DNA of 64,000 bases. Source: Sporosarcina sp. BI001-red. Its GTDB lineage: Bacteria; Bacillota; Bacilli; Bacillales_A; Planococcaceae. Below the pieces are notes generated by a model. That model was not told the DNA's origin. It did no database searches and saw only the letters and a program-made list of their open reading frames with translations. This document shows positions 1-10,499 of this stretch, one piece after another. The number at the start of each line of letters is the position of its first letter. Position 1 is the stretch's first letter. The position numbers were made by a program, and so were the translations under genes. The stretch covers positions 359,691-423,690 of the forward strand of contig NZ_QQAK01000012.1 of assembly GCF_003384035.1 (NCBI RefSeq), in the 5' to 3' direction.

Positions 1-465
1 CGGTGCGAATATGGAGTTGCTAAAAAATGAATCGAGTGTAAGAATGAGCTGATTGAAGTATGTCGGGAATTCATCAACTAGTTTCCAAAATTGTACTTTC
101 AAAAAAGGTAGGACTAGAAACACGAGCAAGGTGATGAGGCCAACTGCTGTTAAAAAGATAATGAAGATTCCCCATATTTTAGGTACTTTCATTTTTTCTA
201 TCAGTTGTAAAAGTGGACGGAGCAAATAATATAGAATCGATGCTAAAATAATCGGCAACACCACAGTTGAAAACAGTACTTGAATTGGATAAAAGATGAA
301 CGACACCTTATCGAATATCATCACATTCAAACCTACAAGCACTAATACAATGAGTATGAAGAGTGTGGTCTTGCCCCCTAAGAACCGAATAATCCGGTTT
401 TTAGGAGGAATTCCATATTCATCATCCTGCTCATGATTCTCATGCACTTCCCTCTTACCTGCCAA
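1..465 (-). CDS. AI-2E family transporter, N-terminal part (cut by window edge)
   Basis: The first 155 codons of a polytopic membrane protein; the rest lies beyond the left edge. I place the start at a TTG at 463-465, about ten bases after a GGAG-type ribosome binding site. The N-terminus is charged and cytoplasmic (about 25 residues), followed by hydrophobic segments and the motif YYLLRPLLQLIEKMKVPKIW, typical of the AI-2E/YdbI/PerM permease family. Members export or exchange small molecules, some Na+/H+; the substrate cannot be told here. It is co-directional with and downstream of the LCP gene, about 30 bp away, so probably co-transcribed. Confidence 0.75.
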   Translation of the reverse strand, partial: MAGKREVHENHEQDDEYGIPPKNRIIRFLGGKTTLFILIVLVLVGLNVMIFDKVSFIFYPIQVLFSTVVLPIILASILYYLLRPLLQLIEKMKVPKIWGIFIIFLTAVGLITLLVFLVLPFLKVQFWKLVDEFPTYFNQLILTLDSFFSNSIFAP

Positions 466-496
466 ATCCCCCACTCCTTCAAAAGATGTTATTTTA

Positions 497-1447
497 TCAG
501 TTTGCGATGAATGAACGAATCGCCTCTTGGTTCTGCTCCAGATTCACTTCAATGACCGATCCCGCATGTGAGTAGTCGGCAAACGAATAGGAACCTTTTA
601 CAGGAACCGTAAGAGTCTCAATATCAGCTCCACCCTTCACTAACAAGTTCGTCAGACGAGAAAGTTCTTCTTTAGATGTCAAATCCGTTTCCACAGTTTG
701 AGAAATCACACCTGCAATTTTTGGCGCGCGAACTAGCATGCTTGGTGTCACCGCTTGCTTTTTAACAGCGGACAAAACTTCCTGTTGACGGCGAACCCGT
801 CCAAAATCACCTTCAGCGTCCGCACGGAATCGAGCATAACCCAATAACTCTTTTCCATTTAACTGCTGGACTCCTGGCATCAGAGTGACACCAATCTTCT
901 CAGACATTGCTTTCTTTACATTCATTTCTACTCCATCTGGAAAGGCAGTGTTTGCGATGGTTTCAAAGTTATCAAAGTCTACGATCGCATAATGGTGTAT
1001 AGGAATGTTGAACATGCCCGTGATTGTGTCCTTTGCACTTTGGACACCACCTAAATAATAGGCTGTATTGAGTTTGTATGATTTGTATCCAGGAATATCC
1101 GCATAAATATCACGCATAAACGACACAAGTTTCATTGTTTTTTCTTGCTTGTCCCACGAAAGGACCATCATAGTATCTGTACGGGATCTCCCACTGCCGT
1201 CATCATCGACGCCGAGTAACAAATAGTTTTCGACAGATGAGGTTGAAGGATCGAGCAAATCACCTTCAAAGTTCCCTGGCTCTATAGCATTTTTAGAGGC
1301 GATTCGTTTGCCCGCCATATATTGGTATGATGAAAAAAGTCCTATTCCGACAAACCCGACTAAAAAAAGAGTGACGAGTACTCTGCCTTTTCGCAATCTA
1401 CGTCGTCGCCGTCGTTTCGGCACCGGGCCTTCATAGTGTTCTGACAT
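497..1447 (-). CDS. LytR-CpsA-Psr (LCP) family cell-wall polymer ligase
   Basis: A 316-residue membrane-anchored enzyme of the TagT/U/V type. In this family it transfers undecaprenyl-linked anionic glycopolymers (wall teichoic acid or similar) to peptidoglycan outside the cell. Visible features are a highly basic cytoplasmic tail (KRRRRRRLRK, residues 11-20), one transmembrane helix at about 23-41, and an LCP domain starting near residue 75 with LLLGVDDDG, SRTDTMMV and SFMRDIYADIPG. The GYARFRAD...FGRVRRQQ block carries the conserved arginines. The start ATG follows a GGGGGAA ribosome binding site. The AI-2E-type permease gene follows directly. The exact polymer is unknown. Confidence 0.92.
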   Translation of the reverse strand: MSEHYEGPVPKRRRRRRLRKGRVLVTLFLVGFVGIGLFSSYQYMAGKRIASKNAIEPGNFEGDLLDPSTSSVENYLLLGVDDDGSGRSRTDTMMVLSWDKQEKTMKLVSFMRDIYADIPGYKSYKLNTAYYLGGVQSAKDTITGMFNIPIHHYAIVDFDNFETIANTAFPDGVEMNVKKAMSEKIGVTLMPGVQQLNGKELLGYARFRADAEGDFGRVRRQQEVLSAVKKQAVTPSMLVRAPKIAGVISQTVETDLTSKEELSRLTNLLVKGGADIETLTVPVKGSYSFADYSHAGSVIEVNLEQNQEAIRSFIAN

Positions 1448-1604
1448 TATTGTATTCCCCCAATAGTGAAGTCACAAAACAGGACGTTCTCGTAAGTCGT
1501 TGGTTGCATAGTGGAACTCTATTATATCATGCTTGAACACTGGACACTAAAAGAGTGAACGACTAAGATGTAAGAACGGACTGAATAGAAAGAAGGTAGA
1601 CATA

Positions 1605-2138
1605 ATGGGACAACTTGAAAAAGCAGTTTTTGCTGGCGGATGTTTTTGGTGTATGGTCAAGCCATTTACTGAATGGGACGGGATTCACAGTGTTGTCTCC
1701 GGTTATATGGGTGGGACGATTGAACACCCGACATACGAACAAGTGAAGGAAGGCAATTCAGGACATTTGGAAGTTGTGGAAATCACGTTCGACCCTGCAC
1801 TTTATTCATATGTTGACCTATTGGCACTCTATTGGCCACAAATCGACCCTACGGATGCAGGAGGACAATTCCAGGATCGTGGTCACTCCTATACGACTGC
1901 CATATTCTATACAAACGAATCGCAACGTCTTGCTGCGGAGCACTCAAAGAACGAGCTTGCAGAAAGCGGTCGCTTCACAAAACCGATTGTAACGGTAATC
2001 CGTCCAGCTGAAACGTTCTATGTCGCTGAAGACTACCACCAAGACTTTTATAAAAAAGAAAAAGAAGCCTATGAAGCAGACCGTGTCCAATCAGGTCGAG
2101 ACGAATTCATTCAAGCGAACTGGGAAGACCACAAATAA
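1605..2138 (+). CDS. msrA: Peptide-methionine (S)-S-oxide reductase MsrA
   Basis: 177 residues, full family length. It repairs oxidised methionine in proteins using thioredoxin as reductant. The GCFWC active-site motif is at residues 12-16 with catalytic Cys13, followed by the family blocks [21 protein letters not shown] and QFQDRGHSY. The EDYHQDF segment near residue 140 is also typical. The start follows an AAGAAGG site. The gene stands alone, divergent from the LCP gene, and its stop codon lies inside the loop of its terminator. There is no fused MsrB domain. Confidence 0.96.
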   Translation: MGQLEKAVFAGGCFWCMVKPFTEWDGIHSVVSGYMGGTIEHPTYEQVKEGNSGHLEVVEITFDPALYSYVDLLALYWPQIDPTDAGGQFQDRGHSYTTAIFYTNESQRLAAEHSKNELAESGRFTKPIVTVIRPAETFYVAEDYHQDFYKKEKEAYEADRVQSGRDEFIQANWEDHK

Positions 2139-2151
2139 TGTGGTCTTTTTT
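2125..2151 (+). terminator. Intrinsic terminator of msrA
   Basis: A 7-bp stem GACCACA/TGTGGTC (2127-2133, 2139-2145) with a 5-base loop containing the msrA stop codon, followed by six T. Confidence 0.8.
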
Positions 2152-2250
2152 CTATTCCTTAAAAATCGATATCGAGACCTTTCTCTTATTATAACCAATA
2201 ATGCCAAAGTGAAACGAAACCCTAATAATCTAGTGAAAAAAGTCGAATCC

Positions 2251-2279
2251 TTGAAATAGCTTGTCACCATATGTATAAT
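2251..2279 (+). promoter_or_regulatory. SigA-type promoter of the first glnA
   Basis: TTGAAA at 2251-2256 and TATAAT at 2274-2279, separated by exactly 17 bp, about 56 bp upstream of the start codon. I looked for a GlnR/TnrA box (TGTNA-N7-TNACA) and found no convincing match, so nitrogen control is not visible here. Confidence 0.75.
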
Positions 2280-2334
2280 TATAAGTTATCATTCAAATGA
2301 GACAATAAAAACTATTGAAAAAGGACGTGCCTTG

Positions 2335-3675
2335 ATGAGTAAGAGTAAGATGACAAAAGATGATATTCGGAAATTTGCTAAAGACGAGAATGTGAATTTC
2401 ATCCGACTCCAAATTACTGACATTCTCGGAATGATCAAGAGCGTAGAAATACCTGTTACCCAGCTCGATAAAGCCCTCGACAACAAAATGATGTTCGACG
2501 GCTCTTCTATCGAAGGATTCACTAGTATTGAAGAATCGGATATGTACTTAATTCCTGATTTAGATACGTGGATGGTCTTCCCATGGCCTTCTGGTGCGGG
2601 TAAAGTAGCTCGCCTCATCTGTGATGTCGCTCAAGCGGACGGAGCTCCCTTTCCTGGTGACCCGCGTGGGAATTTAAAACGCATCCTTAAAGAGATGGAA
2701 CGCATGGGCTTTACAGACTTCAACTTAGGACCTGAACCTGAATTTTTCTTATTTAAATTGGATCGTCATGGAGAACCAACGATGCACTTGAATGACCAAG
2801 GTGATTACTTCGACTTCGCTCCGCTTGATCTCGGTGAAAATTGCAGAAGGGATATCGTCTTGCAGCTGGAAGAGCTCGGATTTGAGGTCGAAGCTTCCCA
2901 CCATGAGTCAGCACCGGGTCAGCACGAAATCGATTTCAAGTATGCAGACGCTTTAAGAGCTTGTGACAATATCCAAACGTTTAAACTAGTAGTGAAGACA
3001 ATAGCACGAGAACACGGCTTCCACGCCACCTTCATGCCAAAACCAATCTTTGGAGTCAATGGATCTGGTATGCATTGTAATATCTCGTTATTCAAAGACG
3101 GAGAAAATGCGTTTTACGATGAACATGGAGAACGAAAGCTTAGTGAAACTGCATATCAGTTCATGGCAGGTGTACTTAAGCATGTTAGAGGATTCACATC
3201 GATCACCAACCCTACCGTCAATTCTTACAAAAGACTCGTTCCTGGTTTCGAAGCCCCTTGCTATGTTGCATGGTCTGCGCAAAATAGAAGCCCGGCAATC
3301 CGAATTCCAGCTTCCCGCGGATTGAGCACACGAATCGAGGTCCGCTCTGTCGATTCAGTTGCGAATCCCTACTTGGCATTATCCGCTATTTTAAAAGCCG
3401 GGTTAAGTGGCATCGAACAGAAACTCGATCCTGGAGAGCCGTGTGATTGCAATATTTATGAAATGAAGGCACATGAACTCAACGAATTAGGAATCGAAAC
3501 ATTGCCAACAGACTTAGACCACGCGTTGATTGCTTTAGACAAAGACCCAGTGATGCAAGAGGCGTTGGGTACCCATATCTATACCAACTTCAGAAAAGTG
3601 AAGCAAAAAGAATGGGATAGCTATCGCATCACCGTCCATCCGTGGGAAATTGAACAGTATCGAAGAATGTACTGA
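2335..3675 (+). CDS. glnA: Glutamine synthetase type I, copy 1 (variant feedback site)
   Basis: 446 residues. It makes glutamine from glutamate, ammonia and ATP as a cytoplasmic dodecamer. Family blocks are all present: [61 protein letters not shown] and RIPASRG. The ATG at 2335 is 9 bp after AAGGA; a TTG at 2332 is an alternative. No GlnE-type adenylylation is expected for this GSI-alpha form. The residue matching Arg62 of Bacillus subtilis GlnA, implicated in feedback inhibition, is serine here (GFTSIEESD, codon at 2524-2526), whereas the second copy keeps Arg. There is no glnR gene beside it. It has its own promoter and terminator. Confidence 0.96.
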   Translation: MSKSKMTKDDIRKFAKDENVNFIRLQITDILGMIKSVEIPVTQLDKALDNKMMFDGSSIEGFTSIEESDMYLIPDLDTWMVFPWPSGAGKVARLICDVAQADGAPFPGDPRGNLKRILKEMERMGFTDFNLGPEPEFFLFKLDRHGEPTMHLNDQGDYFDFAPLDLGENCRRDIVLQLEELGFEVEASHHESAPGQHEIDFKYADALRACDNIQTFKLVVKTIAREHGFHATFMPKPIFGVNGSGMHCNISLFKDGENAFYDEHGERKLSETAYQFMAGVLKHVRGFTSITNPTVNSYKRLVPGFEAPCYVAWSAQNRSPAIRIPASRGLSTRIEVRSVDSVANPYLALSAILKAGLSGIEQKLDPGEPCDCNIYEMKAHELNELGIETLPTDLDHALIALDKDPVMQEALGTHIYTNFRKVKQKEWDSYRITVHPWEIEQYRRMY

Positions 3676-3702
3676 AGACTTGATTGTTGTGTCATGATAG
3701 AT

Positions 3703-3741
3703 AATAAACCCCGCACTCCATTGCAGAGTGCGGGGTTTATT
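3703..3741. terminator. Bidirectional terminator between glnA copy 1 and cax
   Basis: Perfect 16-bp stem (3703-3718 with 3726-3741), GC-rich in the middle and A/T-rich at both ends, with a 7-base loop. It lies between two convergent genes and fits termination on both strands. Confidence 0.9.
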
Positions 3742-3766
3742 CACGGGAAGTTGAGCTTCAATTCCA

Positions 3767-4816
3767 TTACAATAGAAAGAATCCAATTCCCATGATGATG
3801 TAAGCTGCGAACAGAATGAGTCCTTCAAACCAATTCGATTCCCCGTCGTTGGATAAACTGATGACAAGAAGTGCCGCAGTCACCATCGCGACCAGTTCTG
3901 GAATCGTAAAGATAAGCGGCATTTGTTCTGGCATTAAAATTGAAATAAGAACTAATGCAGGTGCGACAAACATCGCCACTTGCAGTGTGGAACCGACTGC
4001 GATTTCTACAGCTACGTTCATACGATTTTTCAAGGCCATTGTAATCGCAGAAACGTGCTCAGCAGCATTCCCGACAATCGCTACGATAATAACCCCGATA
4101 AATAATTCCGACCATCCAAATTGCTCTCCAAGCGTTTCAAACGTATGAACCAGACGCTCTGAAACAAATGCAACGGCTACTGTACTTAGCAACAAGACCA
4201 GCATAGACTTCCCTTTCGTCCACTCCGGGATCTCTTCTTCTACGGTTTCATCACCTGAAGCAAAAACACCTCGATGGGTCACCAACTTGAAAAACAGACC
4301 AGACAAATAGATGGCAATCAAGATTATTGCAACTCCGATACTTAAGTGAAACGTTGTGTCAGTGTCCATTGTCATCGAAAATACTTCTGGAATAACGAAT
4401 GCGACAACAACTGCAAAAATCAGTAATCCAGAGTTATAACGAGAATCCTGGAGACTGAAGTTTTGTTTCTTGAACTTCAGACCCCCTGCAAAGAAAGACA
4501 GGCCGAGCACGAGAAGTAAATTCCCCAAAACTGACCCTGTCAGTGATGCAAGAACAATTCCGATGAGACCAGCTTTTAACGTAAAAATAGAAATAATCAG
4601 TTCAACTGCATTTCCAAACGTTGCGTTCAGCAGACCCCCGATTCGTGGTCCACTCACAATCGCTAGACTTTCCGTAGCTCGCCCGATGAAACCAGATAAC
4701 CCAATAATCGTTACACAGCTCAATACAAACATTAAAATATCTGACCAATTTAAGAAAGCACCCAGCGCAACAACTGGAACGCCTATAAAAACTACGATTG
4801 AAAAAATACGATTCAT
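3767..4816 (-). CDS. cax: Calcium/proton antiporter, CAX family
   Basis: 349 residues with about 11 hydrophobic segments. It exchanges cytoplasmic Ca2+ for protons across the membrane. Both signature alpha-repeats are visible: FGNAVELIIS in the N-terminal half and VGNAAEHVSA in the C-terminal half, each with the conserved Asn and Glu. There is a short acidic loop (VEEEIPEW) between the halves. The ATG at 4816 follows GGGAGGA. It lies between the two glnA genes on the opposite strand, with no obvious functional tie to nitrogen metabolism. Similar in type to B. subtilis YfkE/ChaA. Confidence 0.93.
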   Translation of the reverse strand: MNRIFSIVVFIGVPVVALGAFLNWSDILMFVLSCVTIIGLSGFIGRATESLAIVSGPRIGGLLNATFGNAVELIISIFTLKAGLIGIVLASLTGSVLGNLLLVLGLSFFAGGLKFKKQNFSLQDSRYNSGLLIFAVVVAFVIPEVFSMTMDTDTTFHLSIGVAIILIAIYLSGLFFKLVTHRGVFASGDETVEEEIPEWTKGKSMLVLLLSTVAVAFVSERLVHTFETLGEQFGWSELFIGVIIVAIVGNAAEHVSAITMALKNRMNVAVEIAVGSTLQVAMFVAPALVLISILMPEQMPLIFTIPELVAMVTAALLVISLSNDGESNWFEGLILFAAYIIMGIGFFLL

Positions 4817-4943
4817 AATAATCCTCCCTTTTAAAGAACAAATTAGAGTATTTCAACCTATCCTTTAATTCCCTACTGATCGCATGAACAAACCCCTCCA
4901 TTTACTTTTAAACGAATCATTTCAATTAAATTGAAAAAAATTC

Positions 4944-4972
4944 TTGTAAATGGAGTTGAATATGCGTATTAT
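4944..4972 (+). promoter_or_regulatory. SigA-type promoter of the second glnA
   Basis: TTGTAA at 4944-4949 and TATTAT at 4967-4972 with a 17-bp spacer. Because the -10 box is downstream of an in-frame upstream start at 4950, it argues for translation starting at 5028. No clear GlnR/TnrA box was seen. Confidence 0.65.
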
Positions 4973-5027
4973 AAAAAATTATTATGCAACTATGATAATG
5001 ACTAATTTTGAAAAAGGAAGTGGCCAG

Positions 5028-6362
5028 ATGAGGAATACAACAAAAGACGACATTCGAAAATATGTGATAGAGGATAATGTAAATTTCATCCGTTTGCAAT
5101 TTACAGATATTCTCGGAATGATCAAGAACGTTGAAATTCCTATCAGCCAGCTTGAAAAAGCGCTCGATAATAAAATGATGTTTGACGGTTCATCCATCGA
5201 AGGCTTTGTAAGAATTGAAGAATCGGATATGTATCTAATTCCTGATTTAAATACATGGATGGTCTTTCCTTGGCCGTCTGGCACAGGGAAAGTAGCGCGT
5301 CTTATTTGTGACGTGTCCCTTGCGAACGGAGAACCTTTCCCTGGGGACCCTAGAGGAAACTTAAAACGAATTTTAGCTGAAATGGAAGACATGGGATTCA
5401 CGGACTTCAACTTAGGGCCTGAACCTGAATTTTTCCTATTTAAATTAGATAGTAACGGTGAACCTACCATGGAATTAAACGACCATGGAGATTATTTCGA
5501 CTTCGCTCCACTCGATCTCGGTGAAAACTGCAGACGGGACATTGTCCTTGAATTGGAAGCACTCGGTTTCGAAGTGGAAGCTTCTCATCACGAAGCAGCT
5601 CCTGGTCAGCACGAAATCGATTTTAAATATGCAGATGCGTTAACAGCTTGTGACAATATCCAGACATTCAAACTCGTAGTGAAGACAATCGCTCGGAAAC
5701 ACGGTTTGCATGCGACGTTCATGCCAAAACCGATCTTTGGAGTAAATGGGTCAGGCATGCACTGTAATATTTCTTTGTTCAAAGATGGTGACAACGCATT
5801 CTTTGATGAAAACGGTGAGCGCAAGCTAAGTAAGACCGCGTATCAGTTCATGGCAGGCGTGCTGGATCATGTTGAAGGGTTTACTGCGATTACGAACCCA
5901 ACGGTCAACTCCTACAAACGTTTAGTCCCTGGATATGAAGCACCTTGCTACATTGCATGGTCAGCACAAAACCGTAGCCCGCTCATCCGTATTCCGGCAT
6001 CACGTGGCCTGAGTACACGAATCGAAGTACGCTCTGTCGATTCTGTGGCCAATCCTTATCTAGCACTGGCAGCGATTCTTAAGTCTGGACTGGATGGAAT
6101 ACAACGTGATCTCGATCCGGGTCACCCTTGTGATCGTAACATCTATGAAATGAATGCTATGGAACTTGAAAACGAAGGCATCGTCACACTGCCGACTGAC
6201 CTCGATCATGCATTGTTAGCACTTGGAGAAGATACAATCATTCAAGAAGCATTAGGTAGTCACATTTACGCCAATTACAAAGAAGCGAAGCAAAGGGAAT
6301 GGGATAGCTACCGGATTACGGTCCATGCATGGGAAATCGAACGCTATATGAAGATGTACTAA
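5028..6362 (+). CDS. glnA: Glutamine synthetase type I, copy 2 (canonical feedback site)
   Basis: 444 residues; starting at the ATG at 5028, preceded by AAGGAAGTGG, the numbering matches B. subtilis GlnA exactly. All active-site blocks are present ([60 protein letters not shown]). Arg62 (GFVRIEESD, codon 5211-5213) is retained, so AMP/glutamine feedback control is expected as in GSI-alpha enzymes. By eye about four fifths of residues match copy 1, and the two probably arose by a duplication now separated by the cax gene. A longer in-frame start at 4950 is unlikely because the promoter overlaps it. Confidence 0.96.
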   Translation: MRNTTKDDIRKYVIEDNVNFIRLQFTDILGMIKNVEIPISQLEKALDNKMMFDGSSIEGFVRIEESDMYLIPDLNTWMVFPWPSGTGKVARLICDVSLANGEPFPGDPRGNLKRILAEMEDMGFTDFNLGPEPEFFLFKLDSNGEPTMELNDHGDYFDFAPLDLGENCRRDIVLELEALGFEVEASHHEAAPGQHEIDFKYADALTACDNIQTFKLVVKTIARKHGLHATFMPKPIFGVNGSGMHCNISLFKDGDNAFFDENGERKLSKTAYQFMAGVLDHVEGFTAITNPTVNSYKRLVPGYEAPCYIAWSAQNRSPLIRIPASRGLSTRIEVRSVDSVANPYLALAAILKSGLDGIQRDLDPGHPCDRNIYEMNAMELENEGIVTLPTDLDHALLALGEDTIIQEALGSHIYANYKEAKQREWDSYRITVHAWEIERYMKMY

Positions 6363-6384
6363 TCGCAAATATAGCATGGCATAC

Positions 6385-6427
6385 AAAAAGCCGGACACTC
6401 TGAAATTATCAGAGTGTCCGGCTTTTT
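6385..6427. terminator. Bidirectional terminator between glnA copy 2 and oppF
   Basis: A 19-bp perfect stem (6385-6403 with 6409-6427) and AATTA loop, with A-run and T-run at the two ends, between convergent genes. Confidence 0.92.
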
Positions 6428-6430
6428 AAA

Positions 6431-7375
6431 TTAGGATTCTTTTGGAACATGATTCTTTTTCATTTCTTCAAATTCCTTATCGGAACAAAGAACGAAATGT
6501 TCAGGTGCGATTTCACGGAACTCAACATGCTCATCAGATCCATAGTTATGATCTTTAGGATTGTAAGGAGTACGTACGCGAGAACGCTCGTAGATTGGAT
6601 CAGGAAGTGGTATCGCTGAAAGCAATGACTTCGTATACGCGTGCATCGGATTGCGATATAACTCATCCGCAGGAGCCATTTCAACGAGTTTCCCAAAGTA
6701 CATAACACCAATACGGTCAGAAATATATTTTACCATCGACAAATCGTGTGCGATGAACAAATACGTCAGTCCGCGTTCTTCTTGCAAGTCTTTAAGCAAG
6801 TTAACGACTTGAGCCTGAATGGATACATCCAAAGCGGAAATCGGCTCATCTGCGATGATGAATTCAGGATCCACTGCGAGTGCACGTGCAATCCCGATTC
6901 TCTGACGCTGACCGCCGGAGAACTCGTGCGGATACCGTTCCGCGTGCTCGCGATTCAGTCCAACAGTTTCAAGCAAGGAAATCACTTTTTCTTTACGCTC
7001 TTTTTTAGATTTCGCAAGACCGTTATTATCGATACCTTCAGCAATAATATCCATAACTTTCATTCGAGGATTCAATGACGCATAAGGATCCTGGAAAATC
7101 ATCTGCATTTTTCGGTTGAAGTCCTTGTTTCCCGCTTTTGATTTCTTGTCCTGAACGTTTATTCCATTAAAGAGTACTTCTCCATCTGTTGCATCATAAA
7201 GACGGATTATTGTCCGACCTGTCGTAGATTTTCCGCAACCGGATTCTCCAACAAGACCAAATGTTTCACCGCGATTAATAGAGAAGCTGATGTCGTCAAT
7301 CGCACGGACTTCGGACGGCTTGCCTTCATTGAAATATTGTTTTAGATTCTTAACTTCTAATAAAACATCAGACAT
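6431..7375 (-). CDS. oppF: Oligopeptide ABC transporter, ATP-binding protein OppF
   Basis: 314 residues. It is one of the two ATPases driving peptide import by the Opp/Dpp complex on the inner face of the membrane. Walker [11 protein letters not shown]-loop [11 protein letters not shown], signature [15 protein letters not shown] and Walker [13 protein letters not shown] are visible. The C-terminal oligopeptide/dipeptide-transporter extension is present ([24 protein letters not shown]), but the usual cysteine cluster is not obvious. Its ATG overlaps the oppD stop as TAATG, implying translational coupling. Last gene of the operon. Confidence 0.95.
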   Translation of the reverse strand: MSDVLLEVKNLKQYFNEGKPSEVRAIDDISFSINRGETFGLVGESGCGKSTTGRTIIRLYDATDGEVLFNGINVQDKKSKAGNKDFNRKMQMIFQDPYASLNPRMKVMDIIAEGIDNNGLAKSKKERKEKVISLLETVGLNREHAERYPHEFSGGQRQRIGIARALAVDPEFIIADEPISALDVSIQAQVVNLLKDLQEERGLTYLFIAHDLSMVKYISDRIGVMYFGKLVEMAPADELYRNPMHAYTKSLLSAIPLPDPIYERSRVRTPYNPKDHNYGSDEHVEFREIAPEHFVLCSDKEFEEMKKNHVPKES

Positions 7376-8436
7376 TACGCACGCCCTCCTGTTGCTTCAT
7401 AGTATCTGCTGCCTGGGAAAGTACGCATACGCTCAATAATTCCTGATGGCGGTTCCACCTGAGGTGCTTGCGGATGCAACAACCAAGTTGCGGCATAATG
7501 CGTATCGCTCACTCGGAAAAATGGCGGTGGCTGTTCCATATCAATCTTCAGGGCATACTCACTGCGAAGAGCAAATGCATCCCCCTTAGGAGGATTCAGC
7601 AGATCAGGAGGTGTTCCTGGGATAGCATATAACTTCTCTTCATTGACATCCATAGAAGGCATCGAACTCAATAGCCCCCATGTATAAGGATGTTGTGGAT
7701 TATAGAAAATCTCATCGACCGTACCGATTTCAACAATCATGCCGCCGTACATAACAGCAACACGGTCTGCTACGTTTGCAACTACGCCCAAATCGTGTGT
7801 AATGAAGATAATTGACGTATCAATTTTCTTTTGGATATCTTTCATCAGCTCTAAAATTTGAGCTTGAATCGTAACGTCCAATGCAGTAGTTGGCTCATCC
7901 GCAATTAGAATCTGTGGATTACACGCTAGCGCAGTTGCAATAACAATACGCTGACGCTGCCCTCCTGAAAATTGGTGAGGATACATTTTGTAACGGTTTT
8001 CTGCATTAGGAATCCCGACCATATTCAGCAGTTCAATCGCCACTTTACGCGCTTTCGCTTTGCTCACTTTTTGGTGTTTTAAAATCGGCTCCATAATTTG
8101 TTTACCTATCGTCATCGTTGGATTCAATGAAGTCATTGGATCCTGGAAGATCATCGAAATATCTTTACCACGAATTTTTTGCATCTCTCTTTCTGGCAAT
8201 TTCGTCAAATCTTTGCCATCAAAGAGAATTTCTCCGTTTTTAAATTCAGAACTTGATTCGGGTAGCAAACGCATAATGGATTTTGTCGTAACCGACTTAC
8301 CCGATCCCGACTCACCAACAATCGCAAGTGTTTCTCCTTTATTTAAGTCGAAATTCACTCCACGAATCGCTTTCACTTCACCAGCAAACGTATGGAAGGA
8401 AAGCTCTAAATCTTTAACTTGTAATATTTTACTCAT
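7375..8436 (-). CDS. oppD: Oligopeptide ABC transporter, ATP-binding protein OppD
   Basis: 353 residues. The second ATPase of the importer. Walker [11 protein letters not shown]-loop [11 protein letters not shown], signature [15 protein letters not shown] and Walker [13 protein letters not shown] are visible, followed by a C-terminal extension with [18 protein letters not shown], characteristic of OppD/DppD. The ATG at 8436 follows a strong AGGAGG. It lies 15 bp downstream of oppC and is coupled to oppF. Confidence 0.95.
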   Translation of the reverse strand: MSKILQVKDLELSFHTFAGEVKAIRGVNFDLNKGETLAIVGESGSGKSVTTKSIMRLLPESSSEFKNGEILFDGKDLTKLPEREMQKIRGKDISMIFQDPMTSLNPTMTIGKQIMEPILKHQKVSKAKARKVAIELLNMVGIPNAENRYKMYPHQFSGGQRQRIVIATALACNPQILIADEPTTALDVTIQAQILELMKDIQKKIDTSIIFITHDLGVVANVADRVAVMYGGMIVEIGTVDEIFYNPQHPYTWGLLSSMPSMDVNEEKLYAIPGTPPDLLNPPKGDAFALRSEYALKIDMEQPPPFFRVSDTHYAATWLLHPQAPQVEPPSGIIERMRTFPGSRYYEATGGRA

Positions 8437-8451
8437 TTCGCTTTCCTCCTA

Positions 8452-9471
8452 TCAGTCTTTCATTTTCGGATCGAGTGCATCACGTAAACCATCACCAATT
8501 AAGTTGAAGGCAATCATTAAGACACTAATAACAATACATGGGAATAACAATACGTAAGGTTGGAATTCCATAACCTTAAATCCGTCATTAATAAGTGTAC
8601 CTAGTGATGCCGCTGGGGGCTGCAACCCGATTCCAATGAAACTTAGAAATGCTTCGAAGAAAATCGCATTTGGAATAGTAAACATTGTGTTAATGACAAT
8701 AATGCCCAAAACATTTGGCATTAAGTGTTTACCAATTATTCTAGAGTCATTTGTTCCGAGCGTACGAGCTGCTAACACAAATTCTTGGTTTTTGTATTTC
8801 AAAATTTGTGCACGGACGATACGCGACATTCCAATCCATCCTGTAATTGAGATGGCAATGATGATTGCCCCTATCCCTGGTTCCATCACCATGATCATGA
8901 GTATGACTACTATAAGTGTTGGTATACCAATCAGAATTTCTACGATACGCTGCATAACATCATCTGTACGACCGCCAAAGTATCCGGAAATTCCGCCGTA
9001 TAAAACGCCGATCACTAAGTCAATTAGAGCTGCAACAAATGCAATTAGCAGTGAAATTTGAGTACCTTCCCAAAGACGCGTAAATAGGTCACGGCCTAAA
9101 CCGTCTGTCCCGAACCAATAGTACTCATCCACTTTTTTCATTGCGTACAAATCAACTTTTTCACCGCTTAAATTACCTACACCATCCATAATCCCTAGTT
9201 TTTCAATCCCAGGCATTTTAGGTGGGAGATTAGCGTGTCTTAAGTTTTGAGCTGCACCGTCATGGCCGTTCAAATGTGGTCCGACTAACGCCATAATTAC
9301 TAGTAAAACAAGTACTACCATACTAACAATCGCCGCTTTGTTTTTCCGAAGACGCAACCAAGCATCTTGCCAGAAACTTAAACTCGGTTTCTCGATACGT
9401 TCCGCATGTGAGCTGTCGATTTCAATCCGTTCAAATTGGTCTTGAGGCAGCTTTTCGATGTCTTTTTTCAT
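8452..9471 (-). CDS. oppC: Oligopeptide ABC transporter permease OppC
   Basis: 339 residues with a cytoplasmic N-terminus, one transmembrane helix at about 45-65, a long extracytoplasmic loop and then a five-helix permease core. The EAA-type motif that contacts the ATPases is at LAARTLGTNDSRIIGKHLMPN. It pairs with OppB to form the membrane channel for peptides. Its start overlaps the oppB stop by one base (TAATG). Confidence 0.95.
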   Translation of the reverse strand: MKKDIEKLPQDQFERIEIDSSHAERIEKPSLSFWQDAWLRLRKNKAAIVSMVVLVLLVIMALVGPHLNGHDGAAQNLRHANLPPKMPGIEKLGIMDGVGNLSGEKVDLYAMKKVDEYYWFGTDGLGRDLFTRLWEGTQISLLIAFVAALIDLVIGVLYGGISGYFGGRTDDVMQRIVEILIGIPTLIVVILMIMVMEPGIGAIIIAISITGWIGMSRIVRAQILKYKNQEFVLAARTLGTNDSRIIGKHLMPNVLGIIVINTMFTIPNAIFFEAFLSFIGIGLQPPAASLGTLINDGFKVMEFQPYVLLFPCIVISVLMIAFNLIGDGLRDALDPKMKD

Positions 9472-10403
9472 TATGCTTTCCCTCCAGACAAGCGGATACG
9501 AGGATCAATGACTCCATATAAAATATCCACGATGAAAATAACAACAATTAGGAATGCTGAGAAGAATAATGTTGTACCCATAATTGTTGCGAAGTCATTC
9601 ACCATAATTGAAGATACAAACTGCTCTCCGATTCCAGGGATCGCGAATATTTGCTCAACTACGAGTGAACCTGTAACCAGTCCTGCTGCAACCGGTCCTA
9701 AAACAGTAATCAATGGAATCAATGCATTTCGGAATGCGTGTTTAAATGCGATTTCAAATCCGTTTGCACCTTTTGCTTTCGCAAGAGTAATGTAATCAGA
9801 TCCCATAACCTCAATCATTTCTGTACGGATGAAACGTGCAGACAATGCAAGAGGTCCCATTGCCAATGCGATCGATGGAAGAATACTCGATTTCCAACCG
9901 TCATTCCATAGTCCAACCGGTAGAAGGTGCCATTGTGAAGCAACAAAATATTGTAGCAGCGTCGCAAATACAAATGAAGGAATCGAGATTCCTAATATCG
10001 CAAAGAACGTACTTCCATAATCCCAGAAGGTATTTTGTTTTAATGCAGCAATCATACCGAGCAATATCCCGATTATCGTTCCGAAAACCATCGCCTGGGC
10101 ACCAAGTATAAAGGAAGGTTTTATACGTGAAGCAAGGAGATCATTTACGCTTTTCCCTTTGAATGCAAATGATGTCCCTAAGTCACCTTTTGCTAAGTTC
10201 TTCATATAAATTGCATATTGGACGGGTTTTGGCTTATCAATTCCGTACTTCTTCTCAACAATTGCTTTTTGGTTATCATTCAATTTGTTGTAAGACGAAA
10301 TTGGCGAACCCGGTAATGTTTGCATTAAGAAAAATGTTGCAGTCGCAATTAAAAACATTGTTATGAACATATAGATAATTCGTTTTCCGACATATTTAAC
10401 CAT
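9471..10403 (-). CDS. oppB: Oligopeptide ABC transporter permease OppB
   Basis: 310 residues, six predicted membrane helices, with the typical N-terminus MVKYVGKRIIYMFITMF and the LPGSP motif after helix 1. The EAA loop is at LAKAKGANGFEIAFKHAFRNALIP. It forms the peptide channel with OppC. It is separated from oppA by 161 bp containing a hairpin, which would let the binding protein be made in excess over the permease. Confidence 0.95.
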   Translation of the reverse strand: MVKYVGKRIIYMFITMFLIATATFFLMQTLPGSPISSYNKLNDNQKAIVEKKYGIDKPKPVQYAIYMKNLAKGDLGTSFAFKGKSVNDLLASRIKPSFILGAQAMVFGTIIGILLGMIAALKQNTFWDYGSTFFAILGISIPSFVFATLLQYFVASQWHLLPVGLWNDGWKSSILPSIALAMGPLALSARFIRTEMIEVMGSDYITLAKAKGANGFEIAFKHAFRNALIPLITVLGPVAAGLVTGSLVVEQIFAIPGIGEQFVSSIMVNDFATIMGTTLFFSAFLIVVIFIVDILYGVIDPRIRLSGGKA

Positions 10404-10499
10404 GGTGCACCTCCAGATCTATGTACTGATATATGTTAAACCAATGAGCTGGTTTTTTTTCAAAATGAAAGCACTTACAAAACATTCACAAAACTCGCT

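Noticed and set aside
2200..2331. GlnR/TnrA boxes upstream of the glnA genes
   Set aside because: No sequence fitting TGTNA-N7-TNACA was found near either promoter.
4950..5027. N-terminal extension of the second glutamine synthetase
   Set aside because: The -10 promoter box lies inside it, there is no ribosome binding site, and the ATG at 5028 restores the family's exact numbering.
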